Positions 11,086-21,307 of a DNA stretch of 64,000 bases are shown here, piece after piece. The position numbers and the translations under genes are program-made. Within the stretch, counting starts at the first letter, position 1. Every line of letters starts with the position of its first letter. Below the pieces are notes generated by a model. It had not been told where the DNA came from, did not search any database, and saw only the letters and a list, made by a program, of their open reading frames with translations. This DNA comes from Muricea muricata (lineage: Eukaryota; Cnidaria; Anthozoa; Malacalcyonacea; Plexauridae): positions 51,839,140 to 51,903,139 of the forward strand of contig OY979717.1 in assembly GCA_963855995.1 (NCBI GenBank). The letters run 5' to 3'.

Positions 11086-11156
11086 GCGTTGGTGGTTCAG
11101 TGGTAGAACTCTCGCCTGCCACCCGGGAGACCGGGGTTCGATTCCCCGCCAACGCA
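11086..11156 (+). tRNA. trnG-GCC: tRNA-Gly (GCC)
   Basis: Anticodon at 11118-11120. G39 to C leaves a C/C mismatch beside the loop. No proximal T run downstream. Confidence 0.8.
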
Positions 11157-11363
11157 AGCGTAAACAATTTGGAATATTCTTATGCCCTGAATGGCTTCAA
11201 ATGTTAGATATTTATGAGAATATTTCAATATATCCTTCATAATTACATTCTTTGAAACAATCAGATGGGACTGAACAATTGAAACCTCTTTTTTTATAAA
11301 TTCTAGAGAATCCTTTGATATCTGCTCCAAAAACAAAAGGAAATTAGAAAATGCCTGAGAGAC

Positions 11364-11435
11364 TCCCATGTGATCTAGTGGTTAGGATCTGGCGTTTTCA
11401 CCGCCATGGCCCGGGTTCGATTCCCGGCATGGGAA
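11364..11435 (+). tRNA. trnE-UUC: tRNA-Glu (UUC)
   Basis: Anticodon at 11397-11399. G10 to A in the D stem/A box. Confidence 0.85.
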
Positions 11436-11619
11436 ATTCACGGCTATGTCCATTTTTCTTCATCATAAAGTAACCAAAAAACCCTTATTTCCAATGATAT
11501 TGTACATCATCATTTTTTACAACATTAGAGTTTAATATTTTGTCCAGTCTGCCGATTGCATAACTTCAACAATGACTGTAATCTAGTTCTGTTATGGACA
11601 TCAAATGTTCGGCTCACTG

Positions 11620-11691
11620 TCCCATGTGGTCTAGCGGTTAGGATCTGGCGCTCTCACCGCCATGGCCCGGGTTCGATTCCCGGCATGGGAA
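11620..11691 (+). tRNA. trnE-CUC: tRNA-Glu (CUC)
   Basis: Consensus copy; anticodon at 11653-11655. Confidence 0.95.
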
Positions 11692-12121
11692 ATTTTCCAC
11701 TATGTGCTGCATTTTTGTTCTTCATCAAACAATAAAAGAAAAACGATTCCCTTAGTTTAAATGTCTCAATATATTTAAAATTTAGGGCTAAGATTTTTTT
11801 GTCGTATAGCGCTTGAAATATTTTAACAATAATTCTAATCTAGTTGCTTTGTTTTTGGGGAAAAAATACGCCTATTCATAAGAAATGAAAATTTTAGGAA
11901 CGAAAGATGTAATTTGACGACATCATTCGATTATCTACGCTTTCAATTTCTGTAATGTTGTTCAGTGATGTTATAATCGTCGTCCGTTGTATATGATATT
12001 GATATGATAATTTTGAAAGCTTAACTTCAATTTCCAAACGGTTTTCTAAATTTTGACAACGCTAACAATTCTAAGATTGTACCGAATTATTAAAAAGTAC
12101 ACGCGAGTTAGCAAAAGGCGG

Positions 12122-12192
12122 GCGTTGGTGGTTCAGTGGTAGAATTCTCGCCTGCCACTCGGGAGACCGGGGTTCGATTCCCCGCTAACGCA
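12122..12192 (+). tRNA. trnG-GCC: tRNA-Gly (GCC)
   Basis: Anticodon at 12154-12156. G39 to T. The immediate 5' flank has lost about 12 bp (GTCGTTGAAGT is absent). Confidence 0.8.
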
Positions 12193-12400
12193 AGCGTAAA
12201 GAATTTGGAATATTTTTATGCCCTGAATGGCTTCAAGTGTTAGATATTTATGAGCATATTTCAATATATTCTTCATAACCACATTCTTTGAAACAATGAA
12301 ATCGGACTGAACAGCTGAATTCTCTTTTTCTGATAAATTCTAGAGAATCCTTTGATATCTGCTCCTAAAATAAACGGAAAATAGAAAATGCCTGAGAAGC

Positions 12401-12471
12401 TCCCATTTGGTCTAGTGGTTAGGATCTGGCGTTTTCACCGCCATGGTCGGGTTCGATTCCCGGCATGGGAA
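12401..12471 (+). pseudogene. tRNA-Glu (UUC), damaged
   Basis: G7 to T breaks an acceptor pair, and one base is missing before the T arm (71 nt). Confidence 0.6.
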
Positions 12472-12655
12472 CTTCACGGCTATGTCCATTTTTCTTCATC
12501 ATAAAGTAACCAAAAAACCCCTCTTTCCAATGCTATTGTACATCATCATTTTTTACAACATTCGAGTTTAAAGTTTTGTCCAGTCCGCCGATTGCATAAC
12601 TTCAACAATGATTGTAATCTAGTTCGGTTATCGACATCAAATGTTCGGCTGACTG

Positions 12656-12727
12656 TCCCATGTGGTCTAGTGATTAGCATCCGGTGCTCTCACCGCCATG
12701 GCCCGGGTTCGATTCCCGGCATGGGAA
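12656..12727 (+). tRNA. trnE-CUC: tRNA-Glu (CUC), weakened stem
   Basis: Anticodon at 12689-12691. GTGATTAGCAT D-loop variant, plus T27 to C and C30 to T in the anticodon stem. Confidence 0.55.
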
Positions 12728-13169
12728 ATTTTCCACAATGTGCTGCATTTTTCTTCTTGATGAAACAATAAAAGAAAAACGATATCCTTAGTTTATATGT
12801 CGTCAAACTTTTTAAAATATAGAGCTAAGATTTTTGTGTCGTCTAGCGCTGGAAATATTTTAACAACATTTGGAATCTAGTTGCTTAGTTTTTGGGGAAA
12901 AAAAATTGCCTGTTCGAAAGAAACGAAAATTTTAAAAACGAAAGATTTAATTTGACGACATCATTCTATGATCTACACTTTGAATTTCTTTGATGTTGTT
13001 CAGTGATGTTATAATCGTCGTCCGTTGTATATGATATTGATATAATAATTTTAAAAGCTTGTTTTGAATTTCCAAACGATTTTCTGAATTTTGACAATGC
13101 TAACAATTCTAAGATTTTACCGACTTATTAAGAAATACACGCGAGTTAGCAAAAATCGGTCGTTGAAGT

Positions 13170-13240
13170 GCGTTGGTGGTTCAGTGGTAGAACTCTCGCC
13201 TGCCACCTGGGAGACCGGGGTTCGATTCCCCGCCAACGCA
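13170..13240 (+). tRNA. trnG-GCC: tRNA-Gly (GCC)
   Basis: Anticodon at 13202-13204. CACCTGGG stem variant (C/C mismatch plus a G-U pair). No proximal T run. Confidence 0.75.
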
Positions 13241-13446
13241 AGCGTAAACAATTTGGAATATTCTTATGCCCTGAATGGCTTCCAATGTTAGATATTTATG
13301 AGAATATTTCAATATATCCTTCATAACCACATTCTTTGAAACAATCAGATGGGACTGAACAGTTGAAACCTCTTTTTTTATAAATTCTAGAGAATCCTTT
13401 GATATCTGCTCCAAAAATAAAAGGAAAAAAAAAACGCTTGAGAGAC

Positions 13447-13518
13447 TCCCATGTGGTCTAGTGGTTAGGATCTGACGTTTTCACCGTCATGGCCCGGGTT
13501 CGATTCCCGGCATGGGAA
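13447..13518 (+). tRNA. trnE-UUC: tRNA-Glu (UUC) with compensated stem
   Basis: Anticodon at 13480-13482. The anticodon stem is TGACG/CGTCA in place of TGGCG/CGCCA: both sides changed, pairing kept. Confidence 0.92.
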
Positions 13519-13701
13519 ATTCACGGCTATGTCCATTTTTCTTCATCATAAAGTAACCAAAAAACCCCTCTTTCCAATGCTTTTGTACATCATCATTTTT
13601 TACAACATCGAGTATAACATTTTGTCCAGTCCGCCGATTGCATAACTTCAACAATGATTGTAATCTAGTTCGGTTATCGACATCAAATGTTCGGCTGACT
13701 G

Positions 13702-13773
13702 TCCCATGTGGTCTAGTGATTAGCATCTGGCGCTCTCACCGCCATGGCCCGGGTTCGATTCCCGGCATGGGAA
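13702..13773 (+). tRNA. trnE-CUC: tRNA-Glu (CUC), D-loop variant
   Basis: Anticodon at 13735-13737. GTGATTAGCAT replaces GTGGTTAGGAT, losing one of the paired D-loop guanines and touching the A box. Confidence 0.75.
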
Positions 13774-14082
13774 ATTTTCCACTATGTGCTGCATTTTTCT
13801 TCTTCATCAAACAATAAAAGAAAAACGATATCCTTAGTTTATATGTCGTCAAACTTTGTAAAATATAGAGCTAAGATTTTTGTGTCGTCTAGCGCTGGAA
13901 ATATTTTAACAATATTTCTAATCTAGTTGCTTAGTTTTTGGGGAAAAAAATATGCCTGTTCGATAGAAATGAAATTTTTAGGAACGAAAGATTTAATTTG
14001 ACGACATCATTCTATGATCTACGCTTTGAATTTCTGTGATGTTGTTCAGTGATGTTATAATCGTCGTCGGTTGTATATGATA

Positions 14083-14580
14083 TAGTCCGGTCGCTTAGCG
14101 GTTAAAATTGGCAACATCTGTACAAAGCGGACAAAGTCAGTATTTCCTTCCCCGCAACTCCTAAGTCAAATTGAAATGTTTTTGGGGGTGTAATGAAGAT
14201 ATTCACAAAATTTATCATCCCGGGGGGGGGGGGAAGTTCCGTTTTTTAAATAACGGTTCGGGATGTTTGTTCATGTTTTACTCAATCATTGTATTTAATA
14301 ATAAGGTGTTGGGATATTGTTCAAAGACATGGACTTGACAACAGATAAATGGGCATAAAAAATTTCCTGTTTGATGTTCTCACATTAAATATCATTGACT
14401 GGCAGAGAAACATTGCCAACCGTTAACGTACCACTTCACTGTGGTAACACCCCCCTAACTTTAAAATTTAAGGCACCCGTTCTTAAATTGATTAGGAGGC
14501 ATAGTTAATCAATTGTAGGGGGGGGGGGTGCTCAAGTTTGTACACGCCAGTACAGATCGTTTGGTTAAGCGACTTCACTA
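14083..14580. mobile_element. 498-bp MITE with TAGT...ACTA ends
   Basis: Inserted in the long spacer between a Glu(CUC) and a Gly gene. The ends are TAGTCCGGTCGCTTA and, inverted, TAGTGAAGTCGCTTA (12 of 15 match). A 3-bp ATA target duplication (14080-14082 and 14581-14583) is supported by all other units, which have the empty site. The interior has long G and C runs and no ORF. The 3-bp duplication suggests a PIF/Harbinger-like mobilised element, but a TA-type duplication cannot be excluded. Confidence 0.75.
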
Positions 14581-14716
14581 ATATTGATATAATAATTTTG
14601 AAAGCTTCACTTCAATTTCCAAACGGTTTTCTAAATTTTGACAATGCTAACAATTCTAAGATTGTACCGACTTATTAAGAAGTACACGCGAAATAGTAAA
14701 ACGTGGTCGTTGAAGT

Positions 14717-14787
14717 GCGTTGGTGTTTCCGTGGTATAAATCTCGCCTGCCACGCGGGAGACCGGGGTTCGATTCCCCGCCAACGCA
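14717..14787 (+). pseudogene. tRNA-Gly (GCC), diverged D arm
   Basis: GTTTCCGTGGTATAA D arm with an otherwise intact body. First gene downstream of the 498-bp MITE. Confidence 0.6.
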
Positions 14788-14994
14788 AGCGTAAACAATT
14801 TGGAATATTCTTATGCCCTGAATGATTTCACATATTAGATATTTATGAGAATATTTCAATATATCCTTCATAACCACATTCTTTGAAACAATCAGATCGG
14901 ACTGAACAGCTGAAACCTCTTTTTTTAGAGGTTATAGAGAATCCTTTGATATCTGCTTTAAAAATAAAAGGAAAATAGAAAACGCCTGAGAGGC

Positions 14995-15066
14995 TCCCAT
15001 GTGGTCTTGTGGTTAGGATCTGGCGTTTTCACCGCCATGGCCCGGGTTCGATTCCCAGCATGGGAA
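14995..15066 (+). tRNA. trnE-UUC: tRNA-Glu (UUC), weakened
   Basis: Anticodon at 15028-15030. Conserved A14 is T, and G63 to A breaks one T-stem pair. Confidence 0.6.
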
Positions 15067-15250
15067 ATTCACGGCTATGTCCATTTTTCTTCATCATAAA
15101 GTAACCAAAAAACCCCTCTTTCAAATGTTATTGTACATCATCATTTTTTACAACATTCGAGTTTAACATTTTGTCCACTCCGCCGATTGCATAACTTCAA
15201 CAATGATATTAATCTAGTTCTGTTATGGACATCACATGTTCGACTTACTG

Positions 15251-15322
15251 TCCCATGTGGTCTAGCGGTTAGGATCTGGCGCTCTCACCGCCATCGCCCG
15301 GGTTCGATTCAAGGCATGGGAA
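15251..15322 (+). pseudogene. tRNA-Glu (CUC) with broken T stem
   Basis: Carries CAAGG in the 3' T-stem strand, as at 10572, plus G45 to C. Confidence 0.7.
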
Positions 15323-15763
15323 ATTTTCCACTATGTGCTGCATTTTTCTTCTTCATCAAACAATAAAAGAAAAACGATTCCCTTAGTTTAAATGTCATCA
15401 ATATTTCTAAAATTTAGGGCTAAGATTTTTTTGTCGTCTAGCGCTGGAAATATTTTAACAATAATTGTAATCTAGTTGCTTTGTTTTTGGGGAAAAAATA
15501 CGCCTATTCGAAAGAAATGAAAATTTTAGGAACGAAAGATGTAATTTGACGACATCATTCCATTATCTACGCTTTGAAATTCTTTGATGTTGTTCAGTGA
15601 TTTTATAATTATCGTCCGTTGTATATGATATTGATATAATAATTTTAAAAGCTTGTTTTGAATTTCCAAACGGTTTTCTAAATTTTGACAATGCTAACAA
15701 TTCTAAGATTTTACCGACTTATTAAGAAATACAAGCGAGTTAGCAAAAGGCGGTCGTTGAAGT

Positions 15764-15834
15764 GCGTTGGTGGTTCAGTGGTAGAATTCTCGCCTGCCAC
15801 GCGGGAGACCGGGGTTCGATTCCCCGCTAACGCA
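15764..15834 (+). tRNA. trnG-GCC: tRNA-Gly (GCC)
   Basis: Consensus copy with G-U at acceptor pair 6; anticodon at 15796-15798. Confidence 0.95.
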
Positions 15835-16018
15835 AGCGTAAAGAATTCGGAATACTTTTATGCCCTGAATGGCTTCAAGTGTTAGATATTTATGAGAATA
15901 TTTCAATATATTCTTCATAACCACATTCTTTGAAACAATGAGTTCGGACTGAATAGCTGAATTCTCTTTTTCTGAAAAATTCTAGAGAATCCTTTGATAT
16001 CTGCTCCTAAAATAAAGC

Positions 16019-16090
16019 TCCCATGTGGTCTAATGGTTAGGATCTGGCGTTTTCACCGCCATAGCCCGGGTTCGATTCCCGGCATGGGAA
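16019..16090 (+). tRNA. trnE-UUC: tRNA-Glu (UUC)
   Basis: Anticodon at 16052-16054. G15 to A and G45 to A. About 23 bp of 5' flank are missing compared with its duplicate at 34656. Confidence 0.8.
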
Positions 16091-16274
16091 ATTCACGGCT
16101 ATGTCCATTTTTCTTCATCATAAAGTAACCAAAAAACCCCTCTTTCCAATGCTATTGTACATCATCATTTTTTACAACATTAGAGTTTAATATTTTGTCC
16201 CGTCTGCCGATTGCGTAACTTCAACAATGATTGTAATCTAGTTCTGTTATCGACATCAACTGTTCCGCTGACTG

Positions 16275-16346
16275 TCCCATGTGGTCTAGTGGTTAGGATC
16301 TGGCGCTCCCACCGCCATGGTCCGGGTTCGATTCCCGGCATGGGAA
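16275..16346 (+). tRNA. Glu-type tRNA with CCC anticodon
   Basis: The body is a full Glu cloverleaf but the loop is CTCCCAC, so the anticodon (16308-16310) is CCC, which reads Gly GGG. The duplicate at 61884 shares the private C47-to-T change but keeps CUC, so the switch is a single T35-to-C change here. Confidence 0.8.
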
Positions 16347-16789
16347 ACTTTCCACTATGTGCTGCATTTTTCTTCTTCATCAAACAATAAAAGAAAAACG
16401 ATATCCTTAGTTTATATGTCGTTAAACTTTGTAAAATATAGAGCTAAGATTTTTGTGTCGTCTAGCGCTGGAAATATTTTAACTATATTTCTAATCTAGT
16501 TGCTTAGTTTTTGGGGAAAAAAAATATGCCTGTTCGAAAGAAATGAAAATTTTAAGAACGAAAGATTTAATTTGACAACATCATTCTATGATCTACGCTT
16601 TGAATTTCTGTGATGTTGTTCAGTGATTTTATAATCGTCGTCCGTTGTATATGATATTGATATAATAATTTTAAAAGCTTGTTTCGAATTTCCCAACGGT
16701 TTTCTAAATTTTGACAATGCTAACAATTCTAAGATTTTACCGACTTATTAAGAAATACACGCGAGTTAGCAAAAGGCGGTCGTTGAAGT

Positions 16790-16860
16790 GCGTTGGTGGT
16801 TCAGTGGTAGAACTCTCGCCTGCCACCTGGGAGACCGGGGTTCGATTCCCCGCCAACGCA
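16790..16860 (+). tRNA. trnG-GCC: tRNA-Gly (GCC)
   Basis: Anticodon at 16822-16824. CACCTGGG stem variant. The 3' flank lost about 21 bp, including the usual T run. Confidence 0.75.
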
Positions 16861-17048
16861 AGCGTAAACAATTTGGAATATTCTTATGTTAGATATTTAT
16901 GAGAATATTTCAATATATCCTTCATAACCACATTCTTTGAAACAATCAGATGGGACTGAACAGTTGAAACCTCTTTTTTTATAAATTCTAGAGAATCCTT
17001 TGATATCTGCTCCAAAAATAAAAGGAAAATAGAAAACGACTGAGAGGC

Positions 17049-17120
17049 TCCCATGTGGTCTAGTGGTTAGGATCTGGCGTTTTCACCGCCATGGCCCGGG
17101 CTCGATTCCCGGCATGGGAA
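17049..17120 (+). tRNA. trnE-UUC: tRNA-Glu (UUC), B-box variant
   Basis: Anticodon at 17082-17084. GGCTCGATT replaces GGTTCGATT, altering the nearly invariant T of the T loop and B box. Confidence 0.6.
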
Positions 17121-17304
17121 ATTCACGGCTATGTCCATTTTTATTCATCATAATGTAACCAAAAAACCCCTTTTTCCAATGCTATTGTACATCATCATTT
17201 TTTACAACATTCGAGTCTAAAATTTTGTCCAGTCCGCCGATTGCATAACTTCAACAATGATTGTAATCTAGTTCGGTTATCGACATCAAATGTTCGGCTG
17301 ACTG

Positions 17305-17376
17305 TCCCATGTGGTCTAGTGATTAGCATCTGGCGCTCTCACCGCCATGGCCCGGGTTCGATTCCCGGCATGGGAA
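17305..17376 (+). tRNA. trnE-CUC: tRNA-Glu (CUC), D-loop variant
   Basis: Anticodon at 17338-17340; GTGATTAGCAT D loop. Confidence 0.75.
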
Positions 17377-17816
17377 ATTTTCCACTATGTGCTGCATTTT
17401 TCTTCTTCATCAAACAATAAAAGAAAAACGATATCCTTAGTTTATATGTCGTCAAACTTTGTAAAATATAGAGCTAAGATTTTTGTGTCGTCTAGCGCTG
17501 GAAATATTTTAACAATAACTCTAATCTAGTTGCTTAGTTTTTGGGGAAAAAAATACCTGTTCGAAAGAAATGAAAATTTTAGGAACGAAAGATTTAATTT
17601 AACGAATTCATTCTATGATCTACACTTTGAATTTCTGTGATGTTGTTCAGTGATGTTATAATCGTCGTCCGTTGAATATGATATTGATATAATAATTTTG
17701 AAAGCTTGTTTTCAATTTCCAAACGGTTTTCTAAATTTTGACAATGCTAACAATTCTAAGATTGTACCGAGTTATAAAGAAATACACGCCAGTTAGAAAA
17801 AGGCGGTCGTTGAAGT

Positions 17817-17887
17817 GCGTTGTTTGTTCAGTGCTAGAATTCTGGCCTTCCACCCGGGAGACCGGGATTCGATTCCCCGCTAACGCC
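17817..17887 (+). pseudogene. tRNA-Gly-derived, UCC anticodon, degenerate
   Basis: Loop CTTCCAC gives UCC, but the D arm (TTTGTTCAGTGCTAG), anticodon stem and discriminator (C) are damaged. Confidence 0.6.
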
Positions 17888-18094
17888 AGCGTAAAGAATT
17901 TGGAATATTTTTATGCCTTGAATGACTTCAAATGTTAGATATTTATGAGAATATTTCAATATATCCTTCATAACCACATTCTTTGAAACAATCAGATTGG
18001 ACTGAACAGTTGAAACCTCTTTTTTTATAAATTCTAGAGAATCCTTTGATATCTTCTCCCAAAATAAAAGGAAAATAGAAAATGCCTGAGAGAC

Positions 18095-18166
18095 TCCCAC
18101 GTGGTCTAGTGGTTAGGATCTGGCGTTTTCACCGCCATAGCCCGGGTTCGATTCCCGGCATGGGAA
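18095..18166 (+). tRNA. trnE-UUC: tRNA-Glu (UUC)
   Basis: Anticodon at 18128-18130. T6 to C makes one acceptor mismatch; G45 to A. Confidence 0.7.
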
Positions 18167-18349
18167 TTCACGGCTATGTCCATTTTTCTTCATCATAAAG
18201 TAACCAAAAAACCCTTCTTTCCAATGCTATTGTACATCATCATTTTTTACAACATTAGAGTTTAATATTTTGTCCAGTCCGCCGATTGCGTAACTTCAAG
18301 AATGATTGTAATCTAGTTCTGTTATCCACATCAAACGGTCCGCTGACTG

Positions 18350-18421
18350 TCCCATGTGGTCTAGTGGTTAGGATCTGGCGCTATCACCCCCATGGCCCGG
18401 GTTCGATTCTCGGCATAAAAA
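18350..18421 (+). pseudogene. tRNA-Glu (CUC slot) pseudogene, AUC loop
   Basis: Loop CTATCAC, C/C in the anticodon stem and an unpaired 3' acceptor (CATAAAA). Confidence 0.8.
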
Positions 18422-18862
18422 ATTTTCCACTATGTGCTGCATTTTTCTTCTTCATCAAACAATAAAAGAAAAACGATTGCCTTAGTTTAAATGTCATCAA
18501 TATTTGGAAAATTTACGGCTAAGATTTTTTTGTCGTCTAGCGCTGGAAATATTTTAACAATAATTCTAATCTAGTTGCTTAGTTTTTGGGGAAAAAATAC
18601 GCCTATTCGAAAGAAATGAAAATTTTAGGAACCAAAGATGTAATTTGACGACATCATTCCATTATCTACGCTTTCAATTTCTGTAATGTTGTTCAGTGAT
18701 GTTATAATCGTCGTCCGTTGTATATGATATTGATATAATAATTTTGAAAGCTTCACTTCAATTTCCAAACGGTTTTCTAAATTTTGACAATGCTAACAAT
18801 TCTAAGATTGTACCGAATTATTAAGAAATATAGGCGAGTTAGCAAAAGGTGGTCGTTGAAGT

Positions 18863-18933
18863 CCGTTGGTGGTTCAGTGGTAGAATTCTCGCCTGCCACG
18901 CGGGAGACCGGGGTTCGATTCCCCGCTAACGCA
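18863..18933 (+). tRNA. trnG-GCC: tRNA-Gly (GCC), first pair broken
   Basis: Anticodon at 18895-18897. G1 is C, so the terminal acceptor pair is lost. Confidence 0.65.
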
Positions 18934-19141
18934 AGCGTAAAGAATTTGGAATACTTTTATGCCCTGAATGGCTTCAAGTGTTAGATATTTATGAGCATAT
19001 TTCAATATATTCTTCATAACCACATTCTTTGAAACAATGAAATCGGACTGAACAGCTGAATTCTCTTTTTCTGATAAATTCTAGAGAATCCTTTGATATC
19101 TGCTCCTAAAATAAACGGAAAATAGAAAATGCCTGAGAAGC

Positions 19142-19213
19142 TCCCATGTGGTCTAGTGGTTAGGATCTGGCGTTTTCACCGCCATGGCTCGGGTTCGATT
19201 CCCGAAATTGGAA
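19142..19213 (+). pseudogene. tRNA-Glu (UUC) with degraded 3' end
   Basis: 5' two thirds are normal; the end reads CCCGAAATTGGAA, breaking the T stem and acceptor. Confidence 0.7.
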
Positions 19214-19230
19214 ATTCACGGCTATGTCCA

Positions 19231-19235
19231 TTTTT
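19231..19235 (+). terminator. Pol III T-run after tRNA-Glu(UUC), representative
   Basis: Five T residues 17 nt past the gene end; the same run follows nearly every copy in the Glu(UUC) slot. Confidence 0.75.
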
Positions 19236-19396
19236 CTTCATCATAAAGTCACCAAAAACCCTTCTTTCCAATGCTATTTTACATCATCATTTTTTACAAC
19301 ATTAGAGTTTAATATTTTGTCCAGTCCGCCGATTGCATAACTTCAACAATGACTGTAATCTAGTTCTGTTATCGATAATAAATGTTCGGCTCACTG

Positions 19397-19468
19397 TCCC
19401 ATGTGGTCTAGCGGTTAGGATCTGGCGCTCTCACCGCCATGGCCCGGGTTCGATTCCCGGCATGGGAA
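19397..19468 (+). tRNA. trnE-CUC: tRNA-Glu (CUC)
   Basis: Consensus copy; anticodon at 19430-19432. Confidence 0.95.
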
Positions 19469-19469
19469 A

Positions 19470-19474
19470 TTTTT
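19470..19474 (+). terminator. Pol III T-run after tRNA-Glu(CUC), representative
   Basis: Four or five T residues start 1-2 nt after the gene, and a second T5 run follows about 20 nt later. Present in nearly all full-length copies of this slot. Confidence 0.75.
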
Positions 19475-19909
19475 CTGTATGTGCTGCATTTTTCTTCTTC
19501 ATCAAACAATAAAAGGAAAACGATATCCTTAGTTTATATGTCGTCAAACTTTGTAAAATTTAGAGCTAAGATTTTTCTTTCGTCTAGCGCTGGAAATATT
19601 TTAACAATATTTCTAATCTAGTTGCTTAGTTTTTGGAAAAAAAATATGCCTATTCGAAAGAAATGAAAAGTTTAGGAACGAAAGATGTAATTTGACGACG
19701 TCATTCTATTACCTACGCTTTGAGTTTCTGTGTTGTTGTTCAGTGATCTTATAATCGTGGTCCGTTGTATATGATATTGATATAATAACTTTGAAAGCTT
19801 CACTTCAATTTCCAAACAGTTTTCTAAATTTTGACAATGCTAACAATTCTAAGATTGTACCGAATTATTAAGAAGTACACGCGAGTTAGCAAAAGACAGT
19901 CGTTGAAGT

Positions 19910-19980
19910 GCGTTGGTGGTTCAGTGGTAGAATTCTCGCCTGCCACGCGGGAGACCGGGGTTCGATTCCCCGCCAACGCA
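19910..19980 (+). tRNA. trnG-GCC: tRNA-Gly (GCC)
   Basis: Consensus with fully paired acceptor (CCAACGC); anticodon at 19942-19944. Confidence 0.95.
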
Positions 19981-20000
19981 AGCGTGAAGAATTTGAAATA

Positions 20001-20005
20001 TTTTT
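20001..20005 (+). terminator. Pol III T-run after tRNA-Gly, representative
   Basis: TTTTT about 20 nt past the gene. Many other Gly copies have TTCTTA here instead and lose this terminator. Confidence 0.7.
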
Positions 20006-20188
20006 ATGCCCTGAATGGCTTCAAGTGTTAGATATTTATGAGAATATTTCAATATATTCTTCATAACCACATTCTTTGAAACAATGAGATGGGACTGAAC
20101 AGCTGAATTCTATTTTTTTGATAAATTCTAGAGAATCCTTTGATATCTCATCCTAAAATAAAGGGAAAATGGAAAATGCCTGAGAAGC

Positions 20189-20260
20189 TCCCATGTGGTC
20201 TAGTGGTTAGGATCTGGCGTTTTCACCGCCATAGCCCGGGTTCGATTCCCGGCATAGGAA
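20189..20260 (+). tRNA. trnE-UUC: tRNA-Glu (UUC), acceptor mismatch
   Basis: Anticodon at 20222-20224. CATAGGA leaves one unpaired acceptor position; G45 to A. Confidence 0.65.
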
Positions 20261-20444
20261 ATTCACGGCTATGTCCATTTTTCTTCATCATAAAGTAACC
20301 AAAAAACCCCTCTTTCCAATGCTATTGTACATCATCATTTTTTACAACATTAGAGTTTAATATTTTGTCCAGTCCGCCGATTCCATAACTTCAACAATGA
20401 CTGTAATCTAGTTCTGTTATCGACATCAAATGTTCGGCTCAATG

Positions 20445-20516
20445 TCCGATGTGGTCTAGCGGTTAGGATCTGGCGCTCTCACCGCCATGGCCCGGGTTCG
20501 ATTCCCGGCATGGGAA
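20445..20516 (+). tRNA. trnE-CUC: tRNA-Glu (CUC), C4 to G
   Basis: Anticodon at 20478-20480. TCCGATG makes one G/G acceptor mismatch; the same variant is at 28625 and 39105. Confidence 0.7.
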
Positions 20517-20956
20517 ATTTTCCACTATGTGCTGCATTTTTCTTCTTCATCAAACAATAAAAGAAAAACGGTTCCCTTAGTTTAAATGTCATCAATATTT
20601 CTAAAATTTAGGGCTAAGATTTTTTTGTCGTCTTGCGCTGGAAATATTTTAACAATAATCCTAATCTAGTTGCTTTGTTTTTGGGGAAAAAATACGCCTA
20701 TTCGAACGAAATGAAAATTTTAGGAACGAAAGATTTAATTTGACGACATCATTCCATTATCTACGCCTTTAGTTTCTGTGATGTTGTTCAGTGATGTTAT
20801 AATCGTCGTCCGTTGTATATGATATTGATATAATAATTTTGAAAGCTTCACTTCAATTTCCAAACGGTTTTCTAAATTTTGACAATGCTAACAATTCTAA
20901 GATTGTACCGAATTATTAAGAAGTTTAGCGATTTAGCAAAAGGCGGTCGTTGAAGT

Positions 20957-21027
20957 ACGTTGGTGGTTTAGTGGTAGAATTCTCGCCTGCCACTCGGGAG
21001 ACCGGGGTTCGATTCCCCGCTGACGCA
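20957..21027 (+). tRNA. trnG-GCC: tRNA-Gly (GCC), several changes
   Basis: Anticodon at 20989-20991. G1 to A, C13 to T, G39 to T, CTGACGC acceptor strand. Confidence 0.5.
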
Positions 21028-21235
21028 AGCGTAAAGAATTTGGAATATTTTTATGCCCTGAATGGCTTCAAGTGTTAGATATTTATGAGCATATTTCAAT
21101 ATATTCTTCATAACCACATTCTTTGAAACAATGAAATCGGACTGAACAGCTGAATTCTCTTTTTCTGATAAATTCTAGAGAATCCTTTGATATCTGCTCC
21201 TAAAATAAACGGAAAATAGAAAATGCCTGAGAAGC

Positions 21236-21307
21236 TCCCATGTGGTCTAGTGGTTAGGATCTGGCGTTTTCACCGCCATGGCCCGGGTTCGATTCCCGGC
21301 ATGGGAA
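21236..21307 (+). tRNA. trnE-UUC: tRNA-Glu (UUC)
   Basis: Consensus copy; anticodon at 21269-21271. Confidence 0.95.

Larger units (their letters stand above)
19142..20188 (+). repeat. Representative 1,047-bp array unit with spacer content
   Basis: Glu(UUC) to Glu(CUC) spacer 19214-19396 (183 bp), Glu(CUC) to Gly spacer 19469-19909 (441 bp), Gly to next Glu(UUC) spacer 19981-20188 (208 bp). The long spacer in this and all other units is AT-rich and carries no further RNA gene that I recognise. It holds conserved phrases such as GTCTAGCGCTGGAAATATTT and GTATATGATATTGATATAAT that are shared only because the whole unit is copied. The next unit starts at 20189 without a gap. Confidence 0.9.

Noticed and set aside
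18350..18421. AUC anticodon as a genuine Asp tRNA
   Set aside because: The acceptor and anticodon stems are broken here and at 44949 and 63957; only 50070 is intact enough to list as a finding.
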